Below are positions 19,711 to 28,173 of a stretch of 64,000 nucleotides of DNA, in pieces. Location of the stretch: assembly GCF_030450125.1 (NCBI RefSeq), contig NZ_CP123923.1, forward strand, positions 992,001-1,056,000, given 5' to 3'. This stretch comes from Streptomyces sp. WP-1 (GTDB taxonomy: Bacteria; Actinomycetota; Actinomycetes; Streptomycetales; Streptomycetaceae). Both the position numbers and the translations under genes were made by a program. The first letter of the stretch is position 1. The number at the start of each line of letters is the position of its first letter. Below the pieces are notes generated by a model, which was not told the DNA's origin, did no database searches, and saw only the letters and a program-made list of their open reading frames with translations.

Positions 19711-19718
19711 CGCGCCTC

Positions 19719-21158
19719 TCAGTTGTCCCGGTACGCCTCCAGCAGCCGCAGCCAGACCTCGCTCAGGGTCGGGTACGAGGGGACCACGTGCCACAGGCGG
19801 CTGATCGGGACGTGGGCCGCGACGGCGATCGTGGCCGAGTGGATGAGTTCGCCGACGCCGGGGCCGACGAAGGTGACGCCCCGCAGGATCTCGTCCTCCA
19901 GGTCCACGACCATGCGGGCGCGGCCCTTGTAGCCGTCGCCGTACAGGGCCGCACCGGCGACGGAGGAGAACTCCACGTCGACCGCGCGGACCCGGTGGCC
20001 GGCCTCCTCCGCCTCGGCGAGGGAGAGCCCGACCGCGGCGGCCTCGGGGTCGGTGAACACGACCTGCGGTACGGCCTCGTGGTCGGCGGTGGCCGCGTGC
20101 GGGCCCCAGGGGCCGTCCAGCAGCGGGGTACCGGCCGCGCGGGCACCGATGGCGGCACCGGCGATACGGGCCTGGTACTTGCCCTGATGGGTGAGGAGCG
20201 CGCGGTGGTTGACGTCACCGGCGGCGTACAGCCAGTCGGTCCCGGCGACCCGCAGGGTGTCGTCGGTCTCCAGCCAGGAACCGGGCTCCAGGCCGACCGT
20301 GTCGAGGCCGATGTCGTCGGTCTGCGGGACGCGGCCGGTGGCGAAGAGGATCTCGTCGGCCTCGAACCTCTCACCCGTACGGGTGAGGGCCACGACGGTG
20401 CCGTTCTCCCGGGTGACGGAGGTGACGGACGCGCCCGTGCGCACGTCCACCCCGGCCTCGGTGAGCGCCTCGGCGACCAGTTCCCCGGCGAACGGCTCCA
20501 TGCGGCCGAGCAGGCCCTTGCCGCGCACCAGCAGGGTCACCCGGGAGCCGAGCGCCGCCCAGGCGGTGGCCATCTCGGTGGCGACGACACCGCCGCCGAC
20601 GACGAGCAGCCGGCCGGGGGCCGTGTCCGCGCTGGTGGCCTCCCGGCTGGTCCACGGCCGCACCTCGGCGAGTCCGGGCAGGTCGGGCAGCTGGGCGCGG
20701 GTGCCGGTGCAGACCACGACGGCGTGCCGGGCGGTGAGGGTGGTGACGCCGCCGTCGGACACGGTGACGGTGACCGTGCGCGGTCCCGCGAGGCGGCCGT
20801 GGCCCCGGTAGAGGTCGGCGCCGATGCCCTCCACCCAGTCGACCTGCCCGTCGTCCTGCCAGTGGGAGGTGAAGTTGTCGCGTCGCTCCAGCACGGCCGG
20901 GGTGTCGAGGGGGCCCTGGACCGCCGCGGCGAGGCCGGGCAGCCGGCGGCCGTCGGCCTGGGCGATGACCGGCCTGAGCAGCGCCTTGCTGGGCATGCAC
21001 GCCCAGTAGGAGCACTCGCCGCCGACCAGTTCGCTCTCCACGATCGCGGTGGTGAGGCCGGCCGCGCGGGTGCGGTCGGCGACGTTCTCCCCCACGGGCC
21101 CGGCCCCGAGCACCACGACGTCGTACGCGATGGTTTCCGATTCCGTCGTTTCCGTCAT
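19719..21158 (-). CDS. Pyridine nucleotide-disulfide oxidoreductase
   Basis: 479 residues, ATG 21158. FAD-binding 'VVLGAGPVGENVADR' (about 16-30), redox-active CxxxxC disulfide 'CSYWAC' (Cys49/Cys54) with 'MPSKAL', NAD-binding 'LLVVGGGVVATEMATAWAAL', and FAD-binding 'TDWLYAAGDVN'. It resembles lipoamide dehydrogenase and mercuric reductase, but the C-terminal catalytic dyad that reads HAHPTLSE in lipoamide dehydrogenase is 'PSYPTLSE' here, so the base histidine is replaced by tyrosine. It is therefore unlikely to be a lipoamide dehydrogenase; another disulfide, quinone or metal reductase role is possible. It is divergent from a thioredoxin gene. Confidence 0.85.
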   Translation of the reverse strand: MTETTESETIAYDVVVLGAGPVGENVADRTRAAGLTTAIVESELVGGECSYWACMPSKALLRPVIAQADGRRLPGLAAAVQGPLDTPAVLERRDNFTSHWQDDGQVDWVEGIGADLYRGHGRLAGPRTVTVTVSDGGVTTLTARHAVVVCTGTRAQLPDLPGLAEVRPWTSREATSADTAPGRLLVVGGGVVATEMATAWAALGSRVTLLVRGKGLLGRMEPFAGELVAEALTEAGVDVRTGASVTSVTRENGTVVALTRTGERFEADEILFATGRVPQTDDIGLDTVGLEPGSWLETDDTLRVAGTDWLYAAGDVNHRALLTHQGKYQARIAGAAIGARAAGTPLLDGPWGPHAATADHEAVPQVVFTDPEAAAVGLSLAEAEEAGHRVRAVDVEFSSVAGAALYGDGYKGRARMVVDLEDEILRGVTFVGPGVGELIHSATIAVAAHVPISRLWHVVPSYPTLSEVWLRLLEAYRDN

Positions 21159-21283
21159 GGGGTCAGTCTGGTGGGTGGTGTGCGCGGCGGCCACATGGGT
21201 ACGAGCGCGCACACGGGCGCCCGGGTGCGCGAGAGGCATCCGGGTGCGCCCGGGCAGTGCCCGCGCCGACGCGGGAACTGCCC

Positions 21284-21309
21284 GGAATAGGCGGCCCACC
21301 GGCCGTGTT
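21284..21309 (+). promoter_or_regulatory. SigR-type promoter upstream of thioredoxin
   Basis: GGAAT at 21284-21288 and GTT at 21307-21309 are separated by exactly 18 bases, matching the Streptomyces SigR consensus GGAAT-N18-GTT. SigR answers thiol oxidation and drives thioredoxin genes in S. coelicolor. The predicted transcript would start about 35-40 bases before the trx start codon. Confidence 0.75.
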
Positions 21310-21353
21310 TCCGCCGTCGGCACACCCCCGGACCAGGAAGAGGGACCCAGGCC

Positions 21354-21740
21354 ATGAGCGGCACCGTGGAACTGACCAAGGACAACTTCGACCAGACGGT
21401 CACGGACAACGACTTCGTGCTCATCGATTTCTGGGCGTCCTGGTGCGGTCCGTGCCGGCAGTTCGCGCCGGTGTACGAGAAGGCCGCGAAGGACAATCCG
21501 GACCTGGTGTTCGGCAAGGTGGACACCGAGGCCCAGCCGGAGCTGGCGCAGGCCTTCGGTATCCAGTCGATCCCCACGCTGATGATCGTGCGGGACCGGG
21601 TGGCCGTGTTCGCCCAGCCGGGCGCGCTGCCCGAGGCGGCCCTGACGGACGTCATCGGCCAGGCCCGCGGGCTGGACATGGACGAGGTCCGCAAGAGCAT
21701 CGCCGCCCAGGAGGGCGCCGAGGAGGGCCAGGCCCAGTAG
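21354..21740 (+). CDS. trxA: Thioredoxin
   Basis: 128 residues. The active site 'WCGPC' has Cys31 and Cys34, and the cis-proline segment reads 'SIPTL'. It is slightly longer than a minimal thioredoxin because of an acidic C-terminal tail of about 20 residues. It reduces protein disulfides in the cytoplasm. A SigR-type promoter lies upstream, as expected for an oxidative-stress-inducible thioredoxin; in position and tail it may correspond to the TrxC-type paralogue of Streptomyces. The divergent disulfide oxidoreductase could be a functional partner, but classical thioredoxin reductase it is not. Confidence 0.95.
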   Translation: MSGTVELTKDNFDQTVTDNDFVLIDFWASWCGPCRQFAPVYEKAAKDNPDLVFGKVDTEAQPELAQAFGIQSIPTLMIVRDRVAVFAQPGALPEAALTDVIGQARGLDMDEVRKSIAAQEGAEEGQAQ

Positions 21741-21769
21741 CCGCCGGGGGGCCGGGCCGGGACCGGGAT

Positions 21770-22765
21770 TCAGGTGGACTCGCGTCGTACGACCGAGGAG
21801 CCGAGGACCCGGTGCACCTCGGGTTCGCCGCCCGGGTCGCGCACCGCGCGGTCGACCAGGGCGGCGAGGTCGCGGCCCGCGGGCAGTTCGATGCGGACGG
21901 TGCTCAGCCGGGGCCGCAGCAGCCGGCCGAGCATCAGGTCGTCGGCGCCGATCACGGCCACGTCCTCGGGGATGCGCCGCCCGGCGTCCTGGAGGCCGCG
22001 CATCAACAGCATGGCGTACTCGTCGTTGTAGGCGAACACCGCGTCCAACCCGGGCCAGTTCGCCGCGAGTTCGGCGGCGGCCCGCTCGGTGTAGGCGAGC
22101 GGCACGCCGATGACGCTCGCCCCGGTGCCGCGCAGCGCCTGCCGCGCGCCGTCGAGCCGGGGCCTCGAATAGACCTCCAGGCCGGGCTCCTCGGGTACGA
22201 CGACCCCGATCCGCCGCCTGCCGCGTTCGTACAGGTGGGCGGCCGCGCACCGGCCCACGGCGTCATGGTCCATCAGCAGGGCGTGGGCGCCCTCGACGCG
22301 TTCGGGCCCGAGGGTGACGACCGCGCGGGCGCCGGAGCGTTTGAGGACGGCGACGCCCCGCGGGCCGATCCCGGTACCGGGCACCAGGACGGCCACGGGC
22401 CGTAACTCGGCCCAGGCGCGGGCGGCTTCGTCGCCCGGGAGGCCGACGGAGCCGTACTGGACGACGGTGTAGTCGAGCCGGCCCAGGGCGCTGTGGACCT
22501 CGTTGAGGAACGCGCTGTAGAGGGGTCCGACGGGGATCGCCGGGGCGGGCATGAGCACGGTACGGCTGTGTCCGGCGCGCAGGCTGCGGGCGGCCGCGTG
22601 GGGGACGTACCCCAGTTCCCGCGCGGCCTCGTGGACGCGCCGCCGCGTGGGTTCGCTGATCCGCACGGTGTCGGTGTTGTTGAGCACGTAGGACACGGTC
22701 GCGCGCGAGACGCCGGCCAGGCGGGCCACATCGGCACTCGTGGGAGTGTTCGGTATCTGCACCAT
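21770..22765 (-). CDS. LacI-family transcriptional regulator
   Basis: 331 residues from ATG 22765; an ATG four codons upstream (22777) is an equal alternative, with no strong ribosome binding site for either. The helix-turn-helix is 'SADVARLAGVSRATVSYVLN' (about 10-29), followed by the hinge 'RRRVHEAARELGYVPHAAAR' and a periplasmic-binding-protein-like sensor domain to the C-terminus. The family usually represses sugar utilisation operons. It lies between trxA and a TetR gene, with no sugar genes adjacent, so the regulon cannot be named. Confidence 0.9.
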   Translation of the reverse strand: MVQIPNTPTSADVARLAGVSRATVSYVLNNTDTVRISEPTRRRVHEAARELGYVPHAAARSLRAGHSRTVLMPAPAIPVGPLYSAFLNEVHSALGRLDYTVVQYGSVGLPGDEAARAWAELRPVAVLVPGTGIGPRGVAVLKRSGARAVVTLGPERVEGAHALLMDHDAVGRCAAAHLYERGRRRIGVVVPEEPGLEVYSRPRLDGARQALRGTGASVIGVPLAYTERAAAELAANWPGLDAVFAYNDEYAMLLMRGLQDAGRRIPEDVAVIGADDLMLGRLLRPRLSTVRIELPAGRDLAALVDRAVRDPGGEPEVHRVLGSSVVRREST

Positions 22766-22869
22766 GACAGACCGCATCTTGGCAGAGCGGTCCGGGGGTG
22801 TGGCGGGCGGGGGAATGTGGTTCGCTTTTTGACCAACTCCCGCGCGCGCACCGGCTGTTCGGCCTCTTG

Positions 22870-23532
22870 TCAGACGGGCCGCTGCGTGCGCGTCACCCGT
22901 GCGACCAGGTCCACCCAGGCCGCCTCCAGACGGGCCATGGGCATTCCGCGCTGCCGGGTCAGATGGTGGATGAGCGCCGGGTCGAGGGAGGCCAGCAGGG
23001 TCTGGGAGAGCAGTTCGCAGTCCGCGTCGGGCACGATCTGGCGCAGCAGCATGGTCACATGGGTGCGCAGCGCCTGCGTCGCGGGGTGGGAGAAGCGGCG
23101 GCACGCCTCGGGCTGGGCGGCGAGTTGCAGCTCCAGCTGCTCGGCCGAGCGGTAGAGCACCGCGATGCCGAACGCCCGCAGCCGCTCCAGGGGCGGCGCG
23201 CCGGGGCCGAGCGGCGGGGGGCCGCCGAGGAAGTCGGCCTGGAGCCAGCGGCCCGAGTGGTCGAGCAGGGCCATCAGGAGTCCGGTGCGGTCGCCGAAGC
23301 GCCGGAAGACCGTGCCCTTGCCGACCTGGGCCGCCGCGGCGACGGCCTCCATGGTGACGCCGGCCACGCCGTGCTCCGCGATCAGGCGGGCGGCGGCCTC
23401 CAGCAGCCGGGCGCGGTTGCGGGCCGCGTCGGCGCGCAGGCAGGGCTCCTCGGGAGCCGTGCCGAGCTCCAGCAGGGGTGGCGCGTCGGAGGGCTCCTGC
23501 GGCGTCGGGAAGGGCTGCGGCGCGCTGGACAT
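22870..23532 (-). CDS. TetR-family regulator of the divergent FMN reductase
   Basis: 220 residues from ATG 23532; an upstream start at 23550 is less likely because the family begins just before the helix-turn-helix. DNA-binding domain: 'RARLLEAAARLIAEHGVAGV' then 'TMEAVAAAAQVGKGTVFRRF' (about residues 38-85). The remainder is the ligand/dimerisation domain. Two palindromic sites lie in the intergenic region with the divergent FMN reductase, so it probably represses itself and that gene until a quinone-like or electrophilic ligand binds; the ligand is a guess. Confidence 0.9.
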   Translation of the reverse strand: MSSAPQPFPTPQEPSDAPPLLELGTAPEEPCLRADAARNRARLLEAAARLIAEHGVAGVTMEAVAAAAQVGKGTVFRRFGDRTGLLMALLDHSGRWLQADFLGGPPPLGPGAPPLERLRAFGIAVLYRSAEQLELQLAAQPEACRRFSHPATQALRTHVTMLLRQIVPDADCELLSQTLLASLDPALIHHLTRQRGMPMARLEAAWVDLVARVTRTQRPV

Positions 23533-23563
23533 GACGACAGAGTAAAGCATCGGGAACAGAACT

Positions 23564-23611
23564 GGACCCCGGTCCGGTTGTGGTGGTAGAAATTTAAACG
23601 GACCTTGGTCC
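23564..23611. promoter_or_regulatory. Paired TetR operators
   Basis: Two 12-bp dyads of the form GGACC-N2-GGTCC lie at 23564-23575 and 23600-23611, centres 36 bases apart, between the divergent TetR and FMN reductase genes. The second extends by one base each side. An AT-rich stretch between them may hold the overlapping promoters. Confidence 0.78.
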
Positions 23612-23650
23612 GGATCGTAACGGCGATGTTTCAGCCCCTGGAGATTTCAC

Positions 23651-24214
23651 ATGTCTGTTCGTATCCTCGCGCTCGTCGGCAGCCTGCGTGCCGGTTCGCA
23701 CAACCGTCAGCTGGCCGAGGCGGCCGCCAAGCTCGCCCCCGAGGGCGCCGAGGTCGTGATCTTCGAGGGCCTCGCCGATGTGCCCTTCTACAACGAGGAC
23801 ATCGACGTCGAGGGCAGCGTCCCGGCCGCCGCCGCGGCCCTGCGTGCGGCCGCCCAGGGCGCCGACGCGTTCCTGCTGTTCTCGCCCGAGTACAACGGCA
23901 CCATGCCGGCCGTCCTGAAGAACGCCATCGACTGGCTGTCCCGCCCGTACGGCGCCGGCGCCTTCGGCGGCAAGCCCGTCGCCGTGATCGGCACCGCGTT
24001 CGGCCAGTTCGGCGGCGTGTGGGCGCAGGACGACACCCGCAAGTCGGTCGGCATCGCCGGCGGCAAGGTGATCGAGGACATCAAGCTCTCCATCCCCGGC
24101 TCCATGACCCGCTTCGCCGAGACCCACCCGGCCGACGACGCCGAGGTCGCCGCCCAGCTGACCGAGGTCGTCACGCGCCTGCACGGCACCGCGGCGCAGA
24201 TCACGGCCGCCTGA
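23651..24214 (+). CDS. NADPH-dependent FMN reductase
   Basis: 187 residues, ATG 23651 with GGAG upstream. Flavodoxin-like fold of the NADPH-dependent FMN reductase/azoreductase family: phosphate-binding 'GSLRAGSHNRQLAEA' (about 10-24), 'SPEYNGTMPAVLKNAIDW' (about 78-95) and 'FGGKPVAVIGTAFG'. It reduces FMN or quinones using NAD(P)H. It is controlled, on the evidence of paired operators, by the divergent TetR regulator. A strong hairpin terminator follows the stop. Confidence 0.92.
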   Translation: MSVRILALVGSLRAGSHNRQLAEAAAKLAPEGAEVVIFEGLADVPFYNEDIDVEGSVPAAAAALRAAAQGADAFLLFSPEYNGTMPAVLKNAIDWLSRPYGAGAFGGKPVAVIGTAFGQFGGVWAQDDTRKSVGIAGGKVIEDIKLSIPGSMTRFAETHPADDAEVAAQLTEVVTRLHGTAAQITAA

Positions 24215-24227
24215 GCCCACCCGAACC

Positions 24228-24270
24228 ACCCGTAGGGACCGGAGCCGAGCGGCCTCCGGTCCCTACGGGT
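24228..24270 (+). terminator. Rho-independent-type terminator hairpin
   Basis: A perfect 17-bp stem (24228-24244 paired with 24254-24270) and nine-base loop begin 14 bases after the FMN reductase stop. It has only a weak T run, as is common in Streptomyces. The following 252 bases (24271-24522) hold no gene that I can support and form the left edge of the biosynthetic island. Confidence 0.85.
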
Positions 24271-24522
24271 CTTGGGGGGCTTTGCGCCGGAAGGGTCCGG
24301 TGCCGCGCTGTCCCGGCGCCGCCGGCGAGGAGGACGGGCGAACGCGACGTCGGACTGCCGTACGGCACTCGCCGCGAACGGAGATTCGGCCGGGAGCTCC
24401 GCCGAGTCGCCCGGCGTCACGGCGGGCGTACTCGGTTCCGTGAACGACCTCGGGGGGGGGCGGCGGGCCATGTGCCCCCTGCGCACCCGTCAGCCAGGTC
24501 ACGCGGACACCGGTCGATCCGC

Positions 24523-25737
24523 TCAGGCGGCGTCCAGGATGCCGGCGGGGACGCGCGGGCCCGAGACGAGCAGGAAGTCGCCGAGAGGGGTGGACAGCCT
24601 GCGGCGGCCCCGCAGGACGGCGGTCTCCTGGAGAGCCGGGGGCGTGTCGCCGAGGGCGGGAGTGCGGGCGTGGTCCCCGAGCGCCTCGGCGGGGATGCCG
24701 AAGGCCCACATGCCACCGCGGAACGCGGTGGGTGCGTCGATGCGCATGCTGAGCCGCTCCCAGACGGCGCTGCGCAGTCGGGACGGGCCGCGGTAGAAGC
24801 CGGCCCACTGGAGCCAGTTCAGGACGGCGATGTCCGGGCGCCGCAGCGTGGGCCTTCGGCGGCGCGGGCGGGGTGCCCCGGGCAGGAGCCCGCCGTCGGC
24901 CAGCAGTCCGGCGCGCCCCGCCGCAGCGACCATGCGCCGGTAGCCGTCGTGCAGCCCCAGCCGGTCGATCAGCTCGGTCAGCAGGGCGCGGTCCTCTGCT
25001 GTCAGCCGGACGGCGAGAAGCCAGGTGTCGACGGCGTCCCGCAGACCCAGGGCGCGTTCGAGTCCTTCGAGACAGAGGAAGAGCAGACTGGTCACGACGT
25101 CGTCCGCCGGCAGGCCCTCGCGCGCTGCGCCGTCCGCAGCGGCAGTGGCGGGAAGAGTGCGCCGGGGCATGCTGCGGCGGCCGTCACCGAGCCAGGCGAC
25201 GTCGGTCAGTTCGACGTAGAGCGGGCGAGCCAGGTCGTCACCGTGCGGGCGGTAGAACGTCAGCAGGTGGGCAGGGGCGTGGTCGACCTGGCGCACCGCG
25301 AGGTCGGTGTGCTGCCAGCCGTCCGAGATCAGCGCCTGCGCGGCGCGCCACAGCCCCGCTTCATCGGGGACGTGCAGATCGAGGTCGCCCTGGTGGCGCA
25401 GCAACGGGGCGGGGTAGCAGGCGGAGATGGCCAGGCCTTTGACCGGGCTCAGCCCGGGGACCACCTGGGCGAGCCGGTCCCGGACGGCGGCGTACGCCGC
25501 CAACCGGGCGCGGGCCTCGTCGAGTTCATGGACGCGGGAGGCGGACAGCGCCCCGGGGTGCGCGTGGTGGTAGGCGCTGAGCAGGGTGAGGCGGAACTTG
25601 GGGTCCGAGCGCTCGGCCCGGTGCAGCAGGCGGTCGGGGCGGTCCTGGTCCAGGCCGTAGTAGTCGCGGGTGGCCTGCACGATGCGTTCGGCCGAGTGCG
25701 GCGGATCGAGGTGTGGTGAGGCGTCCATGACGGGCAT
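24523..25737 (-). CDS. Nucleotidyltransferase-family protein (NTP_transf_5 type)
   Basis: 404 residues, ATG 25737. The segment 'KGLAISACYPAPLLRHQGDL' followed by 'DLHV' (about residues 99-122) has the Lys, Tyr-Pro, Arg and Gly-Asp-x-Asp pattern of the uncharacterised nucleotidyltransferase family PF14907; the Asp pair would bind metal. Members occur in some lasso-peptide and other ribosomal-peptide clusters, where their reaction is not settled. Here it is the last gene of a minus-strand unit with the FemAB-like and radical SAM genes. It could add a nucleotidyl group to an intermediate or act on the small peptide at 40287; both are inference. Confidence 0.7.
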   Translation of the reverse strand: MPVMDASPHLDPPHSAERIVQATRDYYGLDQDRPDRLLHRAERSDPKFRLTLLSAYHHAHPGALSASRVHELDEARARLAAYAAVRDRLAQVVPGLSPVKGLAISACYPAPLLRHQGDLDLHVPDEAGLWRAAQALISDGWQHTDLAVRQVDHAPAHLLTFYRPHGDDLARPLYVELTDVAWLGDGRRSMPRRTLPATAAADGAAREGLPADDVVTSLLFLCLEGLERALGLRDAVDTWLLAVRLTAEDRALLTELIDRLGLHDGYRRMVAAAGRAGLLADGGLLPGAPRPRRRRPTLRRPDIAVLNWLQWAGFYRGPSRLRSAVWERLSMRIDAPTAFRGGMWAFGIPAEALGDHARTPALGDTPPALQETAVLRGRRRLSTPLGDFLLVSGPRVPAGILDAA

Positions 25738-25763
25738 GTCGGGCTCCGAACGGTGCGTCGCGG

Positions 25764-26771
25764 TCAGCGGGCGGTGAGGGGCGCGGCGGGCAGCAGGTAA
25801 GCCGGGGTGGGGTAGGGCCGTGCGCCGAGCGACTCCTTGAAGCGGGTGACGCCCCCCGGGTGGGAGTCGCCCATGTGGTAGTGGGTGCAGCCCGCGTCGG
25901 CGGCCTCCTGGAGCGCCAGTTCATGCAGCAGGTGGTTGGCGCGGGTGGGCGCGGCCAGCGGCTGGGACATGGCACCCCGCCAGTACTTCGCCTGGCGGCC
26001 CTGGCGCAGCAGGATCACCGAGGCGGCGGCTTCGCCGCGGTACCAGGCCGTCCACACGGAGCAGGCGCCGCCGAGGCGGTCGCGGACCGTGCGCAGCTTG
26101 CGCAGCGGGTCGCGGGCCTCGATCCGGCGCCGCACCTGGTCCGCCGGCTCGCCGGACCGTGTGGCCCAGCGGTCCATGGACTGCTGGTAGAGGGCGTAGA
26201 AGACCTCCAGGTCGTGCGCGGTGCTGCCGCGGGTGACGTCCAGGCCGGAGCGGGCCGCCTTGCGCATGGAGCGTCGGGCGCCGGGGTGGAGCCGCTGCCG
26301 CCAGGCGCCGGCCGGGCCCGCGAGATCGACCACATGGGTGGTGCGCGGGGTGCGCCCGGCCCGCTCGGGAACGGCCTCGGCCCAGGGCCCCGCGGTGAGC
26401 GGGCCGATGCGCAGCCGGACCCGGCCGGGCACGTCGGCCAGGTCCGCCAGGACGGCCGCGGTATGCGCCGGAGTGGGCGGCCCGTCCGGGCAGAGCGGGC
26501 CGCCCACTCCCCATTCGGTGGGCCAGGAGGCCAGTTCGGGGCTGCCGGGTCCGGGCGGTCCGGTGTGCGTGACCAGCGGGAGCACGATCCGGGTGCCGTC
26601 GTCCCACCGGTAGAGGCGGCCCGCCTCCGCCCAGGGGCCCTCGGCACAGATCGCGTCCAGCCAGCCCGGGGTCTGTGTCGCCATCGCCTGCGGGTCCTGC
26701 CGCAGAGCCTGTTCCCAGACGGCGCGCGTCAGCGGGACGACCTCGGGCGGCGCGGCGCTCGCGCGGATCAC
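25764..26771 (-). CDS. FemAB/GNAT-like acyl or aminoacyl transferase
   Basis: 335 residues from GTG 26771, which overlaps the stop of the radical SAM gene (GTGA). The C-terminal half resembles the Acetyltransf_6/FemAB group: 'HPGARRSMRKAARSGLDVTR' (about 175-194), 'RLGGACSVWTAWYRGEAAAS', then 'QEAADAGCTHYHMGDSHPGG' and 'VTRFKESLGARPYP'. FemX-type relatives can transfer an amino acid from aminoacyl-tRNA, as PacB does in the uridyl peptide antibiotic pacidamycin; others transfer acyl groups from CoA. In this island it is a candidate for forming an amide on the nucleoside or peptide. Fold assignment is reasonable; donor and acceptor are not known. Confidence 0.75.
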   Translation of the reverse strand: MIRASAAPPEVVPLTRAVWEQALRQDPQAMATQTPGWLDAICAEGPWAEAGRLYRWDDGTRIVLPLVTHTGPPGPGSPELASWPTEWGVGGPLCPDGPPTPAHTAAVLADLADVPGRVRLRIGPLTAGPWAEAVPERAGRTPRTTHVVDLAGPAGAWRQRLHPGARRSMRKAARSGLDVTRGSTAHDLEVFYALYQQSMDRWATRSGEPADQVRRRIEARDPLRKLRTVRDRLGGACSVWTAWYRGEAAASVILLRQGRQAKYWRGAMSQPLAAPTRANHLLHELALQEAADAGCTHYHMGDSHPGGVTRFKESLGARPYPTPAYLLPAAPLTAR

Positions 26772-28114
26772 GTGGACGCGGGCGCGGGGACCGGCGCGGC
26801 GGCCCGCGGGATGCGCTCCTGAACCCTCGTCAGCCGGGACTCGGGACCGAAGATGTGGGAGTAGTGCTGCTCCGCCAGCTCGGGCGGCGTCGGTGTGGTC
26901 AGGGTGTGCCGGTTGTAGCGGCTGACCTCGGCGGTGGTCATGGTGGGCCGCAGGTCGTGCAGGGGTGTGTAGAGGGTGGGGCGCACCCGGACGTCGAGCG
27001 AGCGTGCGAAGGCGACGGTGGCGGCGGTGCCTTCGGGGGACGTACCGGGCAGGCCGACCATCACGAACGCGTTGAGTTCGATCCCCGCGTCGGCGCACCA
27101 GCGGGCCAGGCTCTCGAACCGGTCCTGGTGCACCCGCTTGGAGCGGGGCAGCGAACCGTGGCCGTCCTCGTCCAGGGTCTCCAGGCCGACCGAGATGCGC
27201 ACGCAGCCGGCGGCGCCCATCAGTTGCACCATTTTCTCGTCCAGGTGCGGCACCGTGGTGGTGCACTTCCACGGCAGACGGTCGGGCTGCTCCAGCAGGC
27301 GGCGGCACAGTTCCCTGGTCCAGGGGCGGTTCAGGGTGAAGGTCGGGGCGTAGAAGGACACGTACTCGAACGAGGGTTCCGCCTCGCGGGCGGCGGCGAT
27401 GTACTCCAGCACGGCGTCGACGCCCAGGCGGCGCTCGCGCAGGCCGAAGATCTCGTGCACATCGCAGTAGGAACAGCCGACGGGGCACCCCCGGGCGATC
27501 GGCACGACCAGTTCACGGCGGAACGGGATGCCGCAGAACTTGCGGTCGTCGCGGGCGTACAGGCGCTCGTAGGCCTCGTAGGGGATCTCGCGGACGTCGG
27601 GCAGCGCCCACTCGTCCGGTTCCAGGGTGCGGCCCGGGGCGGTGGGCGCGGTCCAGCCGTCGGCGGTGCGTACCTGGACACCTGGCAACGGCCGCTCGGG
27701 CTCCCCGGCGAGTACGGCCTCGACGTAGTCGCCCACCCCGCACTCGACGTCCCCCGAGCGCACCACGGCGTCAAGGTCGTAGCGCAGAAAGTGCCCGGGG
27801 TTCTGCGCGGACAGGCGGCCGAAGGTGATCACCTTGGCACCGGGGGACAGCTCGCGGGCGTAGGAGAGGAAGCGCTCGAACCCGTCGACGGCGTCGTAGT
27901 CGTTCATCATCGCGATGACGTCGTAACGGCCCTGGTACAGGGTGGCGCCGAGGTCCTTCCAGTTCACGTTCAGCGCTCCGCCGTCGAGCGCGTCGACCCG
28001 CTCGACACCGGGGCGGCGACGCAGGTACTCGGCGACTTCGAAGAGCGGCGTGTGGTGTCCGGCATTGAAGTAGCCGGGGACGTGTGGCGGCCAGACCACC
28101 AGGATTTTCGACAT
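26768..28114 (-). CDS. Radical SAM enzyme with B12-like N-domain (NikJ/PolH candidate)
   Basis: 448 residues, ATG 28114. Residues 1-130 look like a cobalamin-binding-type Rossmann domain ('MSKILVVWPPHVPGYF'). The radical SAM core carries the CxxxCxxC iron-sulfur motif 'CPVGCSYC' (Cys210, Cys214, Cys217), and later 'RISVGLETLDEDG' and 'ELNAFVMVGLPGTSPEG', as in B12-radical-SAM and MiaB-like enzymes. In nikkomycin/polyoxin biosynthesis the radical SAM enzyme NikJ/PolH cyclises 3'-enolpyruvyl-UMP to octosyl acid phosphate; the surrounding genes make that the leading hypothesis. Modification of the small peptide is less likely because the peptide has no Cys and no aromatic residue except His. It is first in a minus-strand unit and divergent from the aminotransferase. 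Confidence 0.88.
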   Translation of the reverse strand: MSKILVVWPPHVPGYFNAGHHTPLFEVAEYLRRRPGVERVDALDGGALNVNWKDLGATLYQGRYDVIAMMNDYDAVDGFERFLSYARELSPGAKVITFGRLSAQNPGHFLRYDLDAVVRSGDVECGVGDYVEAVLAGEPERPLPGVQVRTADGWTAPTAPGRTLEPDEWALPDVREIPYEAYERLYARDDRKFCGIPFRRELVVPIARGCPVGCSYCDVHEIFGLRERRLGVDAVLEYIAAAREAEPSFEYVSFYAPTFTLNRPWTRELCRRLLEQPDRLPWKCTTTVPHLDEKMVQLMGAAGCVRISVGLETLDEDGHGSLPRSKRVHQDRFESLARWCADAGIELNAFVMVGLPGTSPEGTAATVAFARSLDVRVRPTLYTPLHDLRPTMTTAEVSRYNRHTLTTPTPPELAEQHYSHIFGPESRLTRVQERIPRAAAPVPAPAST

Positions 28115-28173
28115 CAGCTCGCCTCACAGATCGACGGATCGCGACAGAGGTATATGACACCATTGATTTTCGT

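Noticed and set aside
26768..28114. Radical SAM peptide-modifying enzyme (sactipeptide or cyclophane type)
   Set aside because: No SPASM/twitch cysteine cluster is seen at the C-terminus, and the small peptide has no Cys or aromatic residue except His; the neighbouring nucleoside genes give a better explanation.
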